Shown here piece by piece: positions 38,164 through 48,222 of a stretch of DNA of 64,000 nt (position 1 is its first letter; each line of letters opens with the position of its first letter). The DNA comes from Pseudomonas putida. GTDB lineage: Bacteria; Pseudomonadota; Gammaproteobacteria; Pseudomonadales; Pseudomonadaceae. The stretch spans positions 3,998,001 to 4,062,000 of the forward strand of contig NZ_CP016634.1 of the NCBI RefSeq assembly GCF_002741075.1, written 5' to 3'. The translations under genes and the position numbers were made by a program. A model generated the notes under the pieces. It made no database searches. It had not been told where the DNA came from and saw only the letters and a program-made list of their open reading frames with translations.

Positions 38164-41010
38164 ATGGATAAGACCTACCAGCCGCACGCCATCGAAACTT
38201 CCTGGTACAACACCTGGGAGTCCGAGAACTATTTCGCCCCGCAAGGTGCAGGCGAGTCCTACACCATCATGATCCCGCCGCCGAACGTGACCGGCAGCCT
38301 GCACATGGGCCACGGCTTCAACAATGCGATCATGGACGCCCTGATCCGCTTCCGCCGCATGCAGGGCCGCAACACCCTGTGGCAGCCAGGCACCGACCAC
38401 GCTGGCATCGCCACCCAGATGCTGGTGGAGCGCCAGCTCGAGGCAAAAGGCCAGAACCGTCATGACCTGGGCCGCGAGAAGTTCCTGGAGAAGGTCTGGG
38501 AGTGGAAGGATCAGTCCGGCGGCAACATCAGCCGTCAGATCCGCCGCCTGGGTTCGTCGGTAGACTGGAGCCGCGAGCGCTTCACCATGGACGACGGTCT
38601 GTCCGAAGCGGTCAAGGAAGCCTTCGTGCGCCTGCATGAAGATGGCCTGATCTACCGCGGCAAGCGCCTGGTCAACTGGGATACCAAGCTGCACACCGCC
38701 ATCTCCGACCTCGAAGTGGAAAACCACGACGAGAAGGGTCACCTGTGGAACCTGCGCTACCCACTGGCCGATGGCGCCAAGACCGCTGAAGGCAAGGACC
38801 ATCTGGTCGTCGCCACCACCCGTCCGGAAACCCTGCTCGGCGATGCCGCTGTCGCGGTCAATCCGAACGACGAGCGTTACCAGGCCCTGATCGGCAAGTT
38901 CGTCGAGCTGCCGCTGGTCGGCCGTCGCATCCCGATCATCGCCGACGACTATTGCGACCCGGCGTTCGGCACCGGTTGCGTGAAGATCACCCCGGCCCAC
39001 GACTTCAACGACTACGAAGTCGGCAAGCGCCACGACCTGCCACTGCTGAACATCTTCGACAAGAACGCCCTGGTCCTAGCAAGCGCCCAGGCCTTCAACC
39101 TCGACGGCAGCGTCAACGAACAGATCGACACCAGCCTGCCGGCCCAATATGCAGGCCTGGACCGCTTCGTCGCGCGCAAACAGATCGTCGCTGACCTGGA
39201 CGCCCAGGGCCTGCTGGTCAGCATCGACGACCACGCGCTGAAGGTGCCCAAAGGTGACCGTTCCGGCACGGTCATCGAGCCGTGGCTGACCGACCAGTGG
39301 TACGTCTCGACCAAGCCATTGGCAGAACCTGCCATCGCCGCCGTGGAAGACGGTCGCATCCAGTTCGTGCCCAAGCAGTACGAAAACATGTACTTCTCCT
39401 GGATGCGTGACATCCAGGACTGGTGCATCAGCCGCCAGCTGTGGTGGGGGCACCGCATTCCGGCCTGGTACGACGAGGCCGGCCAGGTCTATGTCGGCCG
39501 CAATGAGGAAGAGGTCCGCGCCAAACACAACCTGGGCGCCGACGTGTCCCTGCGACAGGACGACGACGTTCTCGACACCTGGTTCAGTTCGGGCTTGTGG
39601 ACCTTCTCCACCCTGGGCTGGCCGGAGCAGACCGAGTTCCTCAAGAAATTCCACTCCACCGACGTGCTGGTCACCGGTTTCGACATCATCTTCTTCTGGG
39701 TTGCGCGCATGATCATGCTGACCATGCACCTGATCAAGAACGAAGACGGCACCCCGCAGGTGCCGTTCAAGACCGTGTACGTCCACGGCCTGGTGCGTGA
39801 CGGCCAGGGTCAGAAGATGTCCAAGTCCAAGGGCAACGTCCTGGACCCGCTGGACATCGTCGATGGCATCACCCTCGAGGCCCTGCTGGAAAAACGCACC
39901 AGCGGCATGATGCAGCCCAAGCTTGCCGAGAAGATCGCCAAGCAGACCAAAGCCGAGTTCCCTGAGGGTATCTCCAGCTACGGCACCGACGCCCTGCGCT
40001 TCACCTTCTGCTCGCTGGCCTCCACCGGCCGCGACATCAAGTTCGACATGGGCCGTGTCGAGGGTTATCGCAACTTCTGCAACAAGATCTGGAACGCCGC
40101 CCGCTATGTGCTGGACAAGGGCGAGGACTGCGGTCAGAACGGCGAAGCCTACGAACTGTCGCTGGCCGATCGCTGGATCATCTCGCAGCTGCAGCGCACC
40201 GAAGCCGAGGTGACCCGCCAGCTCGAGCAGTTCCGCTTCGACCTGGCCAGCCAGGCCCTGTACGAGTTCATCTGGAACCAGTACTGCGACTGGTACCTGG
40301 AACTCTCCAAGCCGGTCCTGTGGGACGAAAACGCTCCGGTCGAGCGCGCCCGCGGCACCCGCCGCACCCTGGTGCGCGTGCTGGAAGTCGCCCTGCGTCT
40401 GGCCCATCCGTTCATGCCGTTCATCACCGAAGAAATCTGGCAGCGCATCGCGCCGCTGGCCGGTATCGAGGGCAAGACCATCATGCTGCAACCTTGGCCG
40501 GTGGCCAATGAAAGCCGCATCGATACCGCCGCCGAGGGCGATATCGAATGGCTGCAGCAACTGATGGTCGGCCTGCGCAACATCCGCGCCGAGATGAACA
40601 TCGGCCCAGGCAAGCCGCTGCCACTGTTCCTCAAGAACGCCAACGCGGACGACCAGCGTCGCCTGCAAGAGAACGAGGCCCTGCTCAAGAAGCTGGCCAA
40701 GGTCGAGTCGTTCACCGTGCTCGGCGAGCAGGACGAGGCGCCGCTGTCGGCCACCGCGCTGGTGGGCGACCTGCAGGTGCTGGTGCCGATGGCGGGCCTG
40801 ATCGACAAAGATGCAGAGCTGGCGCGCCTGAGCAAGGAAATCCAGCGCCTGCAAGGCGAAGTCCAGCGCGTGGGCGGCAAGCTGTCCAACGCTGCGTTCG
40901 TCGACAAGGCGCCGCCTGCCGTGATCGAGAAGGAGCGCGCCAAGCTCGCTGAGTCCGAACAGGCCCTGGCCAACTTCACCGAGCAGCATGCACGGATCGC
41001 GGCGCTGTAA
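38164..41010 (+). CDS. valS: Valyl-tRNA synthetase
   Basis: A class I aminoacyl-tRNA synthetase charging tRNA-Val. The 948 residues have the HIGH-type motif HMGH at 47-50, KMSKS at 551-555, an editing (CP1) domain in between and a C-terminal coiled-coil tRNA-binding arm (about 880-948, [17 protein letters not shown]). The sequence is intact. A REP pair follows before rlmF. Confidence 0.98.
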   Translation: MDKTYQPHAIETSWYNTWESENYFAPQGAGESYTIMIPPPNVTGSLHMGHGFNNAIMDALIRFRRMQGRNTLWQPGTDHAGIATQMLVERQLEAKGQNRHDLGREKFLEKVWEWKDQSGGNISRQIRRLGSSVDWSRERFTMDDGLSEAVKEAFVRLHEDGLIYRGKRLVNWDTKLHTAISDLEVENHDEKGHLWNLRYPLADGAKTAEGKDHLVVATTRPETLLGDAAVAVNPNDERYQALIGKFVELPLVGRRIPIIADDYCDPAFGTGCVKITPAHDFNDYEVGKRHDLPLLNIFDKNALVLASAQAFNLDGSVNEQIDTSLPAQYAGLDRFVARKQIVADLDAQGLLVSIDDHALKVPKGDRSGTVIEPWLTDQWYVSTKPLAEPAIAAVEDGRIQFVPKQYENMYFSWMRDIQDWCISRQLWWGHRIPAWYDEAGQVYVGRNEEEVRAKHNLGADVSLRQDDDVLDTWFSSGLWTFSTLGWPEQTEFLKKFHSTDVLVTGFDIIFFWVARMIMLTMHLIKNEDGTPQVPFKTVYVHGLVRDGQGQKMSKSKGNVLDPLDIVDGITLEALLEKRTSGMMQPKLAEKIAKQTKAEFPEGISSYGTDALRFTFCSLASTGRDIKFDMGRVEGYRNFCNKIWNAARYVLDKGEDCGQNGEAYELSLADRWIISQLQRTEAEVTRQLEQFRFDLASQALYEFIWNQYCDWYLELSKPVLWDENAPVERARGTRRTLVRVLEVALRLAHPFMPFITEEIWQRIAPLAGIEGKTIMLQPWPVANESRIDTAAEGDIEWLQQLMVGLRNIRAEMNIGPGKPLPLFLKNANADDQRRLQENEALLKKLAKVESFTVLGEQDEAPLSATALVGDLQVLVPMAGLIDKDAELARLSKEIQRLQGEVQRVGGKLSNAAFVDKAPPAVIEKERAKLAESEQALANFTEQHARIAAL

Positions 41011-41032
41011 CAGCCGCAGACCTCAGTGATGC

Positions 41033-41100
41033 CATCGCGGGACAAGCCCGCTCCCACAGGTCAACGAAGGCCGTGTGGGAGCGGGCTTGTCCCGCGATGC
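41033..41100. repeat. REP pair (inverted) between valS and rlmF
   Basis: CATCGCGGGACAAGCCCGCT (41033 on) and its reverse complement ending GTCCCGCGATG around 41099 form an almost perfect facing pair. It ends 18 bp before the rlmF start. Confidence 0.85.
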
Positions 41101-41117
41101 TTTTGAGACTTCACCCC

Positions 41118-42056
41118 ATGAATCAAAAACCCACCCTGCACCCGCGTAACCGCCATCAGGGCCGCTACGACTTCCCCAGCCTGATCAAGGCCCACCCAGA
41201 GCTGGCCAACTTCACCATCACCAACCCCTATGGCAAGCCGAGCATCGACTTCGCCAACCCCGAAGCGGTACGGGTCTTCAATCGCGCCCTGCTCAAGGCC
41301 CAATACGGCATCCAACATTGGGACATCCCCGCCGACTACCTGTGCCCGCCCATCCCTGGACGGGCTGACTACATCCACGTGCTGGCTGACTTGCTGGCCG
41401 ATGACAGCAACGGTGAGATCCCCCGAGGCGCGCAGGTACGCGCGCTGGACATCGGCGTCGGCGCCAACTGCATCTATCCACTGCTCGGGCACAGTGACTA
41501 CCGCTGGCGTTTCGTCGGTTCGGACATCGATCCCGTGGCCTTGGCCTCGGCCAGGACCATCGTCCAGGCCAACGGCCTGAACAAGGCCATTGCCTTGCGC
41601 CAGCAAGCCAACCGCAAGCACATCCTCACCGGCCTGCTGCAGGACGACGAGCGTTTCGACATCACCCTGTGCAACCCGCCGTTCCATGCCTCCCGCGACG
41701 AAGCCACCCGCGGCAGCCAGCGCAAATGGAAGAACCTTGGCAAGCAAGATCCCAAGCGCAAGCTGCCAGTGCTCAATTTCGGCGGGCAGAACAACGAGCT
41801 ATGGTGCGAGGGCGGAGAGATCCGCTTCGTCACCCAGCTGGTGGAAGAAAGTGCGCAGTACGGTGCTCAGGTGCTGTGGTTCACCAGCCTCGTATCCAAG
41901 GCCAGCAACCTGCCCGGCATCGAGGCGGCGCTGAAGAAGGCAGGCGTGAAGGCTCAGCGGGTCGTGGCCATGGGCCAAGGTCAGAAACAGAGCCGCATGG
42001 TTGCCTGGAGCTTCCAGGACGATGCCGCACGCCAAACCTGGCATAGCTCACGCTGA
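41118..42056 (+). CDS. rlmF: 23S rRNA (adenine-N6)-methyltransferase RlmF
   Basis: Methylates A1618 of 23S rRNA (E. coli numbering) using S-adenosylmethionine. The ATG at 41118 starts [20 protein letters not shown] and gives 312 residues. The N6-adenine methyltransferase motif NPPF is at 186-189, and [16 protein letters not shown] forms the SAM-binding loop. A start upstream would run through the REP pair and is rejected. A short single REP unit follows. Confidence 0.94.
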   Translation: MNQKPTLHPRNRHQGRYDFPSLIKAHPELANFTITNPYGKPSIDFANPEAVRVFNRALLKAQYGIQHWDIPADYLCPPIPGRADYIHVLADLLADDSNGEIPRGAQVRALDIGVGANCIYPLLGHSDYRWRFVGSDIDPVALASARTIVQANGLNKAIALRQQANRKHILTGLLQDDERFDITLCNPPFHASRDEATRGSQRKWKNLGKQDPKRKLPVLNFGGQNNELWCEGGEIRFVTQLVEESAQYGAQVLWFTSLVSKASNLPGIEAALKKAGVKAQRVVAMGQGQKQSRMVAWSFQDDAARQTWHSSR

Positions 42057-42117
42057 TGAGCCTTCTTGGATGAACCCACTTTCACAGGCGCTAAGGTACT
42101 TTCGCTAAAACCGCTAC

Positions 42118-42147
42118 AGCTGTGGGGGCGGGTTTGCCCGCGAAAGG
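42118..42147. repeat. Single REP unit
   Basis: GCTGTGGGGGCGGGTTTGCC and CGCGAAAGGA form a solitary REP unit between rlmF and the hupN terminator. No facing partner is seen. Confidence 0.6.
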
Positions 42148-42181
42148 ACGGCAAGCGCAGCCCCAAATCGCAGGCATGAAA

Positions 42182-42212
42182 AAACCGCGTCCGGACACGC
42201 CGGACGCGGTTT
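42182..42212 (-). terminator. Terminator of hupN
   Basis: A 13-bp stem AAACCGCGTCCGG (42182-42194) / CCGGACGCGGTTT (42200-42212) with a 5-nt loop. On the minus strand it ends in a T-run (complement of the As at 42179-42184). It lies 17 bp after the hupN stop. Confidence 0.88.
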
Positions 42213-42229
42213 CTTCAACGCATCAACAA

Positions 42230-42511
42230 TTACTTGTTGACGGCGTCGTTCAGGACCTTGGCAGGTACGAACTTGACGACTTTCTTGGCAGCGATTTCGA
42301 TGGCAGCGCCAGTCGAAGGGTTGCGGCCGGTACGGGCAGGACGCTCGGAGACTTTCAGCTTGCCGATGCCTGGCAGGGTGATTTCAGCGCCGTTTTCCAG
42401 TTGGTCAGCGACGATCTGGCCCAGTTGCTCCAGGGCGTTACGCGCGGTGGTTTTCGGTGCGTCGATGGCTTCGGCGATATCGGCAATCAGTTGGTCTTTG
42501 GTCAATGCCAT
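42230..42511 (-). CDS. hupN: HU-family DNA-binding protein
   Basis: A small nucleoid protein that bends DNA. The 93 residues have the HU fold: MALTKDQLIADIAEAIDAPK, the turn ITLPGIGKLKVSERPARTGRNPSTG with the beta-arm Arg/Pro residues, and VPAKVLNDAVNK at the end. It is monocistronic with its own strong terminator. The choice of paralogue (HupN rather than HupB) rests on the ndpA neighbour and remembered gene order. Confidence 0.9.
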   Translation of the reverse strand: MALTKDQLIADIAEAIDAPKTTARNALEQLGQIVADQLENGAEITLPGIGKLKVSERPARTGRNPSTGAAIEIAAKKVVKFVPAKVLNDAVNK

Positions 42512-42905
42512 GGTGGTGTTCCTTCCCTATCAAATTCAGAGTTATGCAGCGTGCCAGGTCGATAATCGGGCCAGCCCCTGAAAAATCCGGCGGGCCGCGC
42601 CAATCGCGTATGTAGATACGAAAATCGGCGTTTGGTTCGACACGACCCAAGCGATCTGCCAGCAATGCGCCACCCAAGGGGCACAAGACCGCGCAAAGCT
42701 ACCACAGGAATAGATAAATATCCGCTGCGGACTTCGATTTTATGCAGGTTTTTCGGGGGTTTTATCGTAAAACGCAAAAAATTGAACAAAAAACGAACAA
42801 CAGGCATTTACGCCACCATCTGACCACTGCATCGCCCCCTGCCTGGGTTAAACTGAACGACTTTGCAGCGCGGCCTAGCACCGCCCAACCCCGTTCGAGA
42901 TTTCC
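42512..42905. other. hupN/ndpA divergent promoter region
   Basis: This 394-bp region is without a gene. It is AT-rich between about 42715 and 42800 (A-tracts around AAAACGCAAAAAATTGAACA), a likely bent promoter region. I see a possible ndpA -10 (TAAACT near 42849) but no repeat, hairpin or operator I can name. Confidence 0.4.
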
Positions 42906-43913
42906 ATGCCAATCCGTCATTGCATCGTTCACCTGATCGACAAGAAACCCGATGGCAGCCCGGCAGTCCTGCATGCCCGAGACTCCGAGCTCGGCGCCTC
43001 CGACGCCATCGAAAACTTGCTGGCCGACCTCAACGACAGCTACAACGCCAAGCAAGGCAAAGCCTGGGGCTTTTTCCATGGCGAGTCCGGCGCCTACCCA
43101 TTCAGCGGCTGGCTCAAGCAATACCTGGATGAAGAAAAGGACTTCACCGCCTTTAGCCGCGTCGCGGTAGAGCACCTGCAAAAACTGATGGAAGAATCCA
43201 ATCTCTCCACCGGCGGCCATATCCTTTTCGCCCATTACCAACAAGGCATGACCGAGTACCTGGCCATCGCCCTGCTGCACCACAGCGAAGGCGTGGCCGT
43301 GAATGCCGAACTCGACGTCACGCCGTCGCGTCACCTGGACCTTGGCCAGTTGCACCTGGCGGCGCGGGTCAACCTGTCGGAGTGGAAGAACAACCAAAAC
43401 TCCAAGCAGTACATCTCGTTTATCAAAGGCAAGAATGGCAAGAAGGTGTCGGACTACTTCCGCGACTTCATCGGCTGCCAGGAAGGCGTCGATGGCCCAG
43501 GTGAGACCCGCACCCTGCTCAAGGCCTTCAGTGACTTCGTCGAAAGCGAGGACCTGCCCGAGGAGGCCGCCCGCGAAAAGACCCAGACGCTGGTCGACTA
43601 TGCCACCACCCAGACCAAGCTGGGTGAGCCTGTGACCCTGGAAGAGCTGTCCAGCCTGATCGATGAGGACCGCCCCAAGGCCTTCTACGACCATATCCGC
43701 AACAAGGATTACGGCCTGTCGCCGGAGATTCCTGCGGACAAGCGCACCCTCAACCAGTTCCGCCGCTTCACCGGCCGTGCCGAAGGCCTGTCGATCAGCT
43801 TCGAGGCACACCTGCTGGGGTCGAAAGTGGAATACGACGAGGAGGCCGGCACCCTGATCATCAAGGGCCTGCCGACCCAGCTGGTCGATCAGCTCAAGCG
43901 TCGCAAGGACTGA
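42906..43913 (+). CDS. ndpA: Nucleoid-associated protein NdpA/YejK
   Basis: A nucleoid-associated 37-kDa-type protein of uncertain function. The 335 residues show the family's [20 protein letters not shown] opening and [12 protein letters not shown], and the C-terminal [22 protein letters not shown]. The length matches E. coli YejK (335). It stands alone, divergent from hupN, so two nucleoid proteins share an upstream region. Confidence 0.93.
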   Translation: MPIRHCIVHLIDKKPDGSPAVLHARDSELGASDAIENLLADLNDSYNAKQGKAWGFFHGESGAYPFSGWLKQYLDEEKDFTAFSRVAVEHLQKLMEESNLSTGGHILFAHYQQGMTEYLAIALLHHSEGVAVNAELDVTPSRHLDLGQLHLAARVNLSEWKNNQNSKQYISFIKGKNGKKVSDYFRDFIGCQEGVDGPGETRTLLKAFSDFVESEDLPEEAAREKTQTLVDYATTQTKLGEPVTLEELSSLIDEDRPKAFYDHIRNKDYGLSPEIPADKRTLNQFRRFTGRAEGLSISFEAHLLGSKVEYDEEAGTLIIKGLPTQLVDQLKRRKD

Positions 43914-43945
43914 GCATCGTCCGGGGCTGCAACGCAGCCCCCCAA

Positions 43946-44251
43946 CTACTGCACGGTACCTGCATAAGCTGCCACCAGTGCCTCCTTGGCCGACTTGCGC
44001 AGCTTTTTCACCAAGCGCTCCTGACGCAGCGCCTCGCTTTTATCCGGCCACTGCTCCACATATACCAATGCCTGGGCCGGGCTGGTCTTGAAATAACGCG
44101 CGCCCTGCCCCTTCTGGTGTTTCAGGAACCGCCTCTGCGGGTCGTCACTGATACCGCAGTACAGCGAACCATTGGCAGCCCGCACCAAGTAGACATACCA
44201 GGGTTTCACGCCCCCGCCTGGAAGGTTTTCACACTCTTTTACGTCATTCAT
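43946..44251 (-). CDS. GIY-YIG nuclease-domain protein (UPF0213-like)
   Basis: A single GIY-YIG domain of 101 residues. [20 protein letters not shown] is the signature (Y-V-Y ... Y-C-G variant), [18 protein letters not shown] the conserved Arg/His/Lys helix, and [20 protein letters not shown] holds the metal-binding Glu. Family members are presumed DNA structure-cleaving or repair enzymes; the cellular role is unknown. It is convergent with ndpA. Confidence 0.85.
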   Translation of the reverse strand: MNDVKECENLPGGGVKPWYVYLVRAANGSLYCGISDDPQRRFLKHQKGQGARYFKTSPAQALVYVEQWPDKSEALRQERLVKKLRKSAKEALVAAYAGTVQ

Positions 44252-44297
44252 TTGAAACCCAAAGGCCCACTTCAGCTACCACGCAAGGAGGCCGTGG

Positions 44298-44771
44298 CTA
44301 TACCGCACTTTGCTGATATGCCCGCAACCCCTTGAACGCTTGCTGGCGCACCTTGTTCTGCAGCAGCGGCGACCAGCCGAGCAACAACCCGGGCAGGCCC
44401 AGGGCCTGACGCGACCAGCGCCACAGGTCGAAACTGTCGTCATGCTGGTAAATCAGGCCATCACGGATCACGAAGCGGGCATGGATGTCGTTGACCACCG
44501 AACGCCCCGTCTGGCTGAACAGGTAGCGCGCCACCCAGTGCGCGCTACCGCCGCTCTGGGTGGCATGGACGTTATCGAAGGTCAGAGAAAAATCCTTGGC
44601 ACGGGTGCACAGCATCCGCCACATATCTCCCACGTCCCGGCCTCGCAAGGTTCCGAAGACCGGGTCGCTGAAAGTGATGTCATTGCTGTAGCAGGCCACC
44701 ATGGCCTCGGGGTCCAGGCGCTGGAAGGCTTGGTAGAAAAGCGTGATCAGCTCACGATTGGCGTCGCTCAT
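44298..44771 (-). CDS. NTF2-like/SnoaL-fold protein
   Basis: A 157-residue protein with the NTF2-like pattern: LITLFYQAFQRLDPEAMVAC, then the small barrel strands DITFSDPVFGTLRG and HWVARYLFSQTGRSVVNDIH, and an extension after DDSFDLWRWSRQALGLPG. Some members are isomerases or cyclases, many are unassigned; no catalytic set is clear here. The ATG at 44771 follows GGGAGG; an upstream in-frame start at 44795 is less likely. Confidence 0.78.
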   Translation of the reverse strand: MSDANRELITLFYQAFQRLDPEAMVACYSNDITFSDPVFGTLRGRDVGDMWRMLCTRAKDFSLTFDNVHATQSGGSAHWVARYLFSQTGRSVVNDIHARFVIRDGLIYQHDDSFDLWRWSRQALGLPGLLLGWSPLLQNKVRQQAFKGLRAYQQSAV

Positions 44772-44858
44772 GGGGCGGACCCTCCCAAGGGGCAAACCTC
44801 AACGATAATGTGCCACGCACATGAGCGCCATGCTCATTCGCGCCATGAATGGGACTTG

Positions 44859-46139
44859 TCACACCTTCTCGCTGACCACCTGCACATGCAACGCCCTCCC
44901 GGCCCCCAGGCCGAACAGAATCGCACCGAAGCCCAGCGCCGCGAAGATCCAGCCCACCGCCGCCCAACCTCCGGTCAGGTCGTGCACCAGGCCCACCGCA
45001 AACGGCCCAGCGGACGCCAACGTATAGCCAACGCCTTGCGCCATGCTCGAAAGATTCGCGGCCACATGGGAGTCCTTCGAGCGCAGCACGATCAACGTCA
45101 GGGCCAGGGCGAACGTACCGCCCTGCCCCAGCCCGAGCACGACGGCCCAGCCCCACAACCCCGAAATCGGTGCATACAGGCAACCGAACAACCCTGCCAG
45201 GGTGACCAGCATGACGATGACGATAGCCAGGCGCTGGTCCTTGCCGCGCGTGGCCAGCCAAGGCGCGCTAAGAGAGCTGACCAGTTGCACGATCACCGAC
45301 CCGGACAACACCAGCCCTGCCTCAGTAGGACTCAGCCCACGCCCGATGAGAATCGAAGGGAGCCAGCCGAACACGATGTACGCCAGTGAAGACTGCAAGC
45401 CCATGTACAGCGTGACCTGCCAGGCCAGCGGATCGCGCCACAGGCCGCGAACCTTGTAGGCCACCTTGTGCAGGCCGTGCCCCTGGCGCGCTTGGGGCAA
45501 CCACACCAGCATCGCGATCAGCGCAGGCACCAGCCAAAAGCCCAGGCCCAGGGCCCAGCTGTCATCGAAGTGGCGCGCCAGGGGTACCGTGGCACCGGCG
45601 GCCAGGGCCGCCCCCAGGCACAAGGCCATGGTATAGACACCGGTCAAGGTACCGGCATGCTGTGGGAAGTCTCGCTTGACGATGCCTGGAAGCAGTACAC
45701 CGATGATGCCGATGCTCGCGCCAGCCATGACACTGCCCAGAAACACGCCTGCCACACCCAGGACACTGCGCAGCAGAATACCCAGCGCCAAGGTCAGCAA
45801 GATGCCCAGCACCACCCGTTCACTGCCAAAGCGTCGAGCCAAGACCGGTGCCAACGGAGCGAACAGGCCAAGGCACAGCACCGGCAAGGTCGTCAGCAAG
45901 CCCGCTTGGGAAGCGTTCAGCCCCAGCCCCTCGGATACCTGGCCCAGTACCGGCGCCATGCTTGACAGCGCTGGACGTAAGTTCAATGCCACCAGGACCA
46001 GACCCAGCAGCAACAGCCAGGGCCGCTGCAGCATCACCGGTTGCTGCTGGACCTGTTCGTCGTCGGCTTCGGCGTCGATCAGCAGCTCTTCGAATTCCCG
46101 CTGCTGGGGAGTGGCTTCGTGGGTCGTGGGGTCGGCCAT
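44859..46139 (-). CDS. MFS transporter, CynX/NimT family
   Basis: An inner-membrane transporter of 426 residues with 12 predicted helices. The N-terminus is an acidic cytoplasmic tail of about 38 residues (EELLIDAEADDEQVQQQP), then LGLVLVALNLRPALSSMAPV, characteristic of the CynX family. Substrate unknown; relatives handle cyanate or nitroimidazole-type compounds. It is 13 bp downstream of the FadR-type regulator gene, so both are probably one transcription unit and the regulator may control it. Confidence 0.88.
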   Translation of the reverse strand: MADPTTHEATPQQREFEELLIDAEADDEQVQQQPVMLQRPWLLLLGLVLVALNLRPALSSMAPVLGQVSEGLGLNASQAGLLTTLPVLCLGLFAPLAPVLARRFGSERVVLGILLTLALGILLRSVLGVAGVFLGSVMAGASIGIIGVLLPGIVKRDFPQHAGTLTGVYTMALCLGAALAAGATVPLARHFDDSWALGLGFWLVPALIAMLVWLPQARQGHGLHKVAYKVRGLWRDPLAWQVTLYMGLQSSLAYIVFGWLPSILIGRGLSPTEAGLVLSGSVIVQLVSSLSAPWLATRGKDQRLAIVIVMLVTLAGLFGCLYAPISGLWGWAVVLGLGQGGTFALALTLIVLRSKDSHVAANLSSMAQGVGYTLASAGPFAVGLVHDLTGGWAAVGWIFAALGFGAILFGLGAGRALHVQVVSEKV

Positions 46140-46152
46140 GGGCGTCTCGTTA

Positions 46153-46800
46153 TCAGGATTCGATGAGGGTCCGGCTCAGGTGCTTGGCACGCTCCGGATC
46201 ACGTTGTTCGATGGCATCCACGATCTGCCCATGCAGGTCGAAGACCGTTTGGCAGCGCGGGGCACTGGTCATATTGAGTTCCAGCGCGTTCGCCACCACG
46301 CCGGAAAAATAGCGATAGAGCTCGCTCAACGCCGGGTTGTGGGCGGCGTCGACCAATTGCTGGTGAAAGACCAGGTCGCATTCGACGTAGGTTTTTACAT
46401 CGCCATGGAAGTGCGCGGCGCTGTTCTGCAGGGCTTGGCGCAGGTCGCGCAGATCCGCGTCGGTGCGGCGCTGGGCGGCCAGGCCGATGGCTTCGGTTTC
46501 GAGGATACGGCGGGTTTCGCGGGCCTGATCCGGCGAGCAGCGCGTCATGGCCTGGACGGCCTGTAATGGGTCCTGGGCGGTGCGCAGGTAGCTGCCATCG
46601 CCTTGGCGGATCTCGACCAGGCCGCTGAAGGCGAGTACGCGCATGGCTTCGCGGACGGTGTTACGGCTGATGCCCAGCTCTTGGGCGAGTTCAGGTTCTG
46701 TGGGCAGGCGTTGGCCGATGGACCAGGTGCCGCTGGTGATGCGGGTGCGCAGTTGGTCGACGGCTTGCTCTACTAGGGAGCGTTTGATGAGTAGGGTCAT
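46153..46800 (-). CDS. GntR-family regulator, FadR (FCD) subfamily
   Basis: A 215-residue repressor-type protein. It has an N-terminal winged helix (about 8-72, with RITSGTWSIGQRLPTEPELA and LGISRNTVREAMRVLAFSGLVEIRQGDGSY) and a C-terminal FCD effector domain (about 80-210; ECDLVFHQQLVDAAHNPALSELY carries the metal-binding Asp and His). It is directly upstream of the MFS gene. The ligand is unknown. Confidence 0.9.
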   Translation of the reverse strand: MTLLIKRSLVEQAVDQLRTRITSGTWSIGQRLPTEPELAQELGISRNTVREAMRVLAFSGLVEIRQGDGSYLRTAQDPLQAVQAMTRCSPDQARETRRILETEAIGLAAQRRTDADLRDLRQALQNSAAHFHGDVKTYVECDLVFHQQLVDAAHNPALSELYRYFSGVVANALELNMTSAPRCQTVFDLHGQIVDAIEQRDPERAKHLSRTLIES

Positions 46801-46929
46801 GGGTAGATCCGGTCATCGGATGAATTTGGGGTAACGATAGCCGGGAAGTTGGGGGTAAGGCAAGGGTTGGGCTTGGGCCTTCAGATCATGTGAATATCCG
46901 GTGTTGGTGGGGGCGCCACCGGCGCTTTT

Positions 46930-47017
46930 CGCCTTTACGGCGACCTACTTTTGCTCTTGGGCAAAAGTAGGCATGGTTACTTTTGGCCAAGACCAAAAGT
47001 GACCCGCCGTAAGGGCG
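46930..47017. repeat. Three-way-junction inverted repeat
   Basis: An outer 13-bp stem (46930-46942 with 47005-47017, one mismatch) encloses two hairpins. One is CCTACTTTTGC/GCAAAAGTAGG (46944-46971, perfect) and the other GGTTACTTTTGG/CCAAAAGTGACC (46975-47004, one mismatch). It differs from the REP units elsewhere. I recall similar CTTTTG-rich intergenic elements in Pseudomonas, without a named family. Confidence 0.75.
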
Positions 47018-47139
47018 GAAAGGTGACTAACCGTCGCTAAATCAAACGGATAAGCCCACAAACCTCAAAACCAACAACCAACAACCAACAAAAGAGCGGA
47101 AAGGTGAATCAGCGTCAGCACATCAAACGGACAAGTCCA
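47015..47139. repeat. Imperfect direct repeat pair
   Basis: GCGGAAAGGTGA plus about 32 bp ending ATCAAACGGA.AAG.CCA occurs at 47015-47058 and again at 47096-47139, 81 bp apart. The spacer holds a run of CCAACAA-like heptamers. It adjoins the three-way-junction repeat. Confidence 0.65.
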
Positions 47140-47176
47140 TGCCCGTCGAACCACTAACCCCCATCCACCTACTCAC

Positions 47177-48220
47177 TCACAGCGCATCAAGCAACGCCTG
47201 GTTCTGCTCCGGCGTGCCGATGGTAATCCGCAAGAACTGCGCAATCCGCTCTTGCTTGAAGTGTCGCACGATCACCCCCTGCTCGCGCAGGCGCGCTGCC
47301 ACCTCGGCAGCATCACGCTCAGGGTGTCGGGCAAAGATGAAGTTGGCCGCCGAAGGCAATACATCAAACCCACGGGCCATCAACTGCTCGACCAACGCCT
47401 CACGACTTTCGATCACCTTGCGGCAGGTGTCGTCAAAATAGGCACGGTCATCGAATGCCGCGGCCGCACCAACGATCGCCATGCGATCGAGCGGGTAGGA
47501 GTTGAAGCTGTTCTTGATCCGCTCCAACGCCTCGATCAACGCTGGATGCCCCACCGCCAAGCCCACCCGCAGGCCGGCCAGGGAGCGCGATTTGGACAGC
47601 GTCTGGGTCACGAGCAGGTTGTCGTAGCGGTCCACCAGACTGATGGCCGTCTCACCGCCAAAGTCGATATAGGCCTCATCCACCACCACCACCGAGTCTC
47701 GGTTGGCCTGCAGCAACTGCTCGATCGCTTGCAGCGGCAACAGGCAACCGGTCGGAGCATTGGGGTTGGGGAAGATGATCCCGGCGTTGGGCTTTTTATA
47801 GTCCTCGATGCGGATCTGGAACTGCTCATCCAGTGGCACCTGCTCGAACGCGATGCCGTACAAGCCGCAGTAAACCGGGTAGAAGCTGTAGCTGATGTCC
47901 GGGAACAACAGCGGCGCATCGTGCTGGAACAGGCCGTGGAAGATGTGCGCCAGCACTTCATCCGAGCCGTTGCCGACGAACACTTGCTGGGCTGTGACGC
48001 CGTAATAGTCGGCCACCGCCTGCTTGAGCCGGTCCCCATTCGGGTCCGGGTACAGGCGCAGGTTGTCGTTCAACTCGCCCTGCATGGCCGCGAGCGCCTT
48101 GGGCGACGGGCCGTAGGGGTTCTCGTTGGTGTTCAGCTTGACCAGGCGGGTCAGCTTGGGTTGCTCACCCGGTACGTAAGGCACCAGGTCCTTGACGAAG
48201 GGGCTCCAGAAACGGCTCAT
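47177..48220 (-). CDS. hisC: Histidinol-phosphate aminotransferase
   Basis: Transaminates imidazole acetol phosphate to histidinol phosphate, and in some Pseudomonas has a side role with aromatic amino acids. The 347 residues are of class I/II PLP fold: [12 protein letters not shown] near 29-40, FPNPNAPTG near 150-158, and the PLP lysine Lys210 in [13 protein letters not shown]. It lies 2 bp after hisD on the same strand, so it is surely co-transcribed. Confidence 0.96.
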   Translation of the reverse strand: MSRFWSPFVKDLVPYVPGEQPKLTRLVKLNTNENPYGPSPKALAAMQGELNDNLRLYPDPNGDRLKQAVADYYGVTAQQVFVGNGSDEVLAHIFHGLFQHDAPLLFPDISYSFYPVYCGLYGIAFEQVPLDEQFQIRIEDYKKPNAGIIFPNPNAPTGCLLPLQAIEQLLQANRDSVVVVDEAYIDFGGETAISLVDRYDNLLVTQTLSKSRSLAGLRVGLAVGHPALIEALERIKNSFNSYPLDRMAIVGAAAAFDDRAYFDDTCRKVIESREALVEQLMARGFDVLPSAANFIFARHPERDAAEVAARLREQGVIVRHFKQERIAQFLRITIGTPEQNQALLDAL

Positions 48221-48222
48221 GT

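Larger units (their letters stand above)
46801..47176. other. Non-coding region between FadR-type regulator and hisC
   Basis: A 376-bp region with no credible gene. It contains the folded repeat at 46930-47017, two imperfect direct repeats (47015-47058 and 47096-47139) and a short CCAACAA-type tandem run at about 47067-47092. It separates two minus-strand units. Confidence 0.7.

Noticed and set aside
39076..40989. Long minus-strand open frame within valS
   Set aside because: Composition shadow of valS with no recognisable motif or ribosome site.
46915..47145. CRISPR-like repeat array
   Set aside because: Only two imperfect 44-bp repeats and a short heptamer run; no regular spacers and no cas genes.
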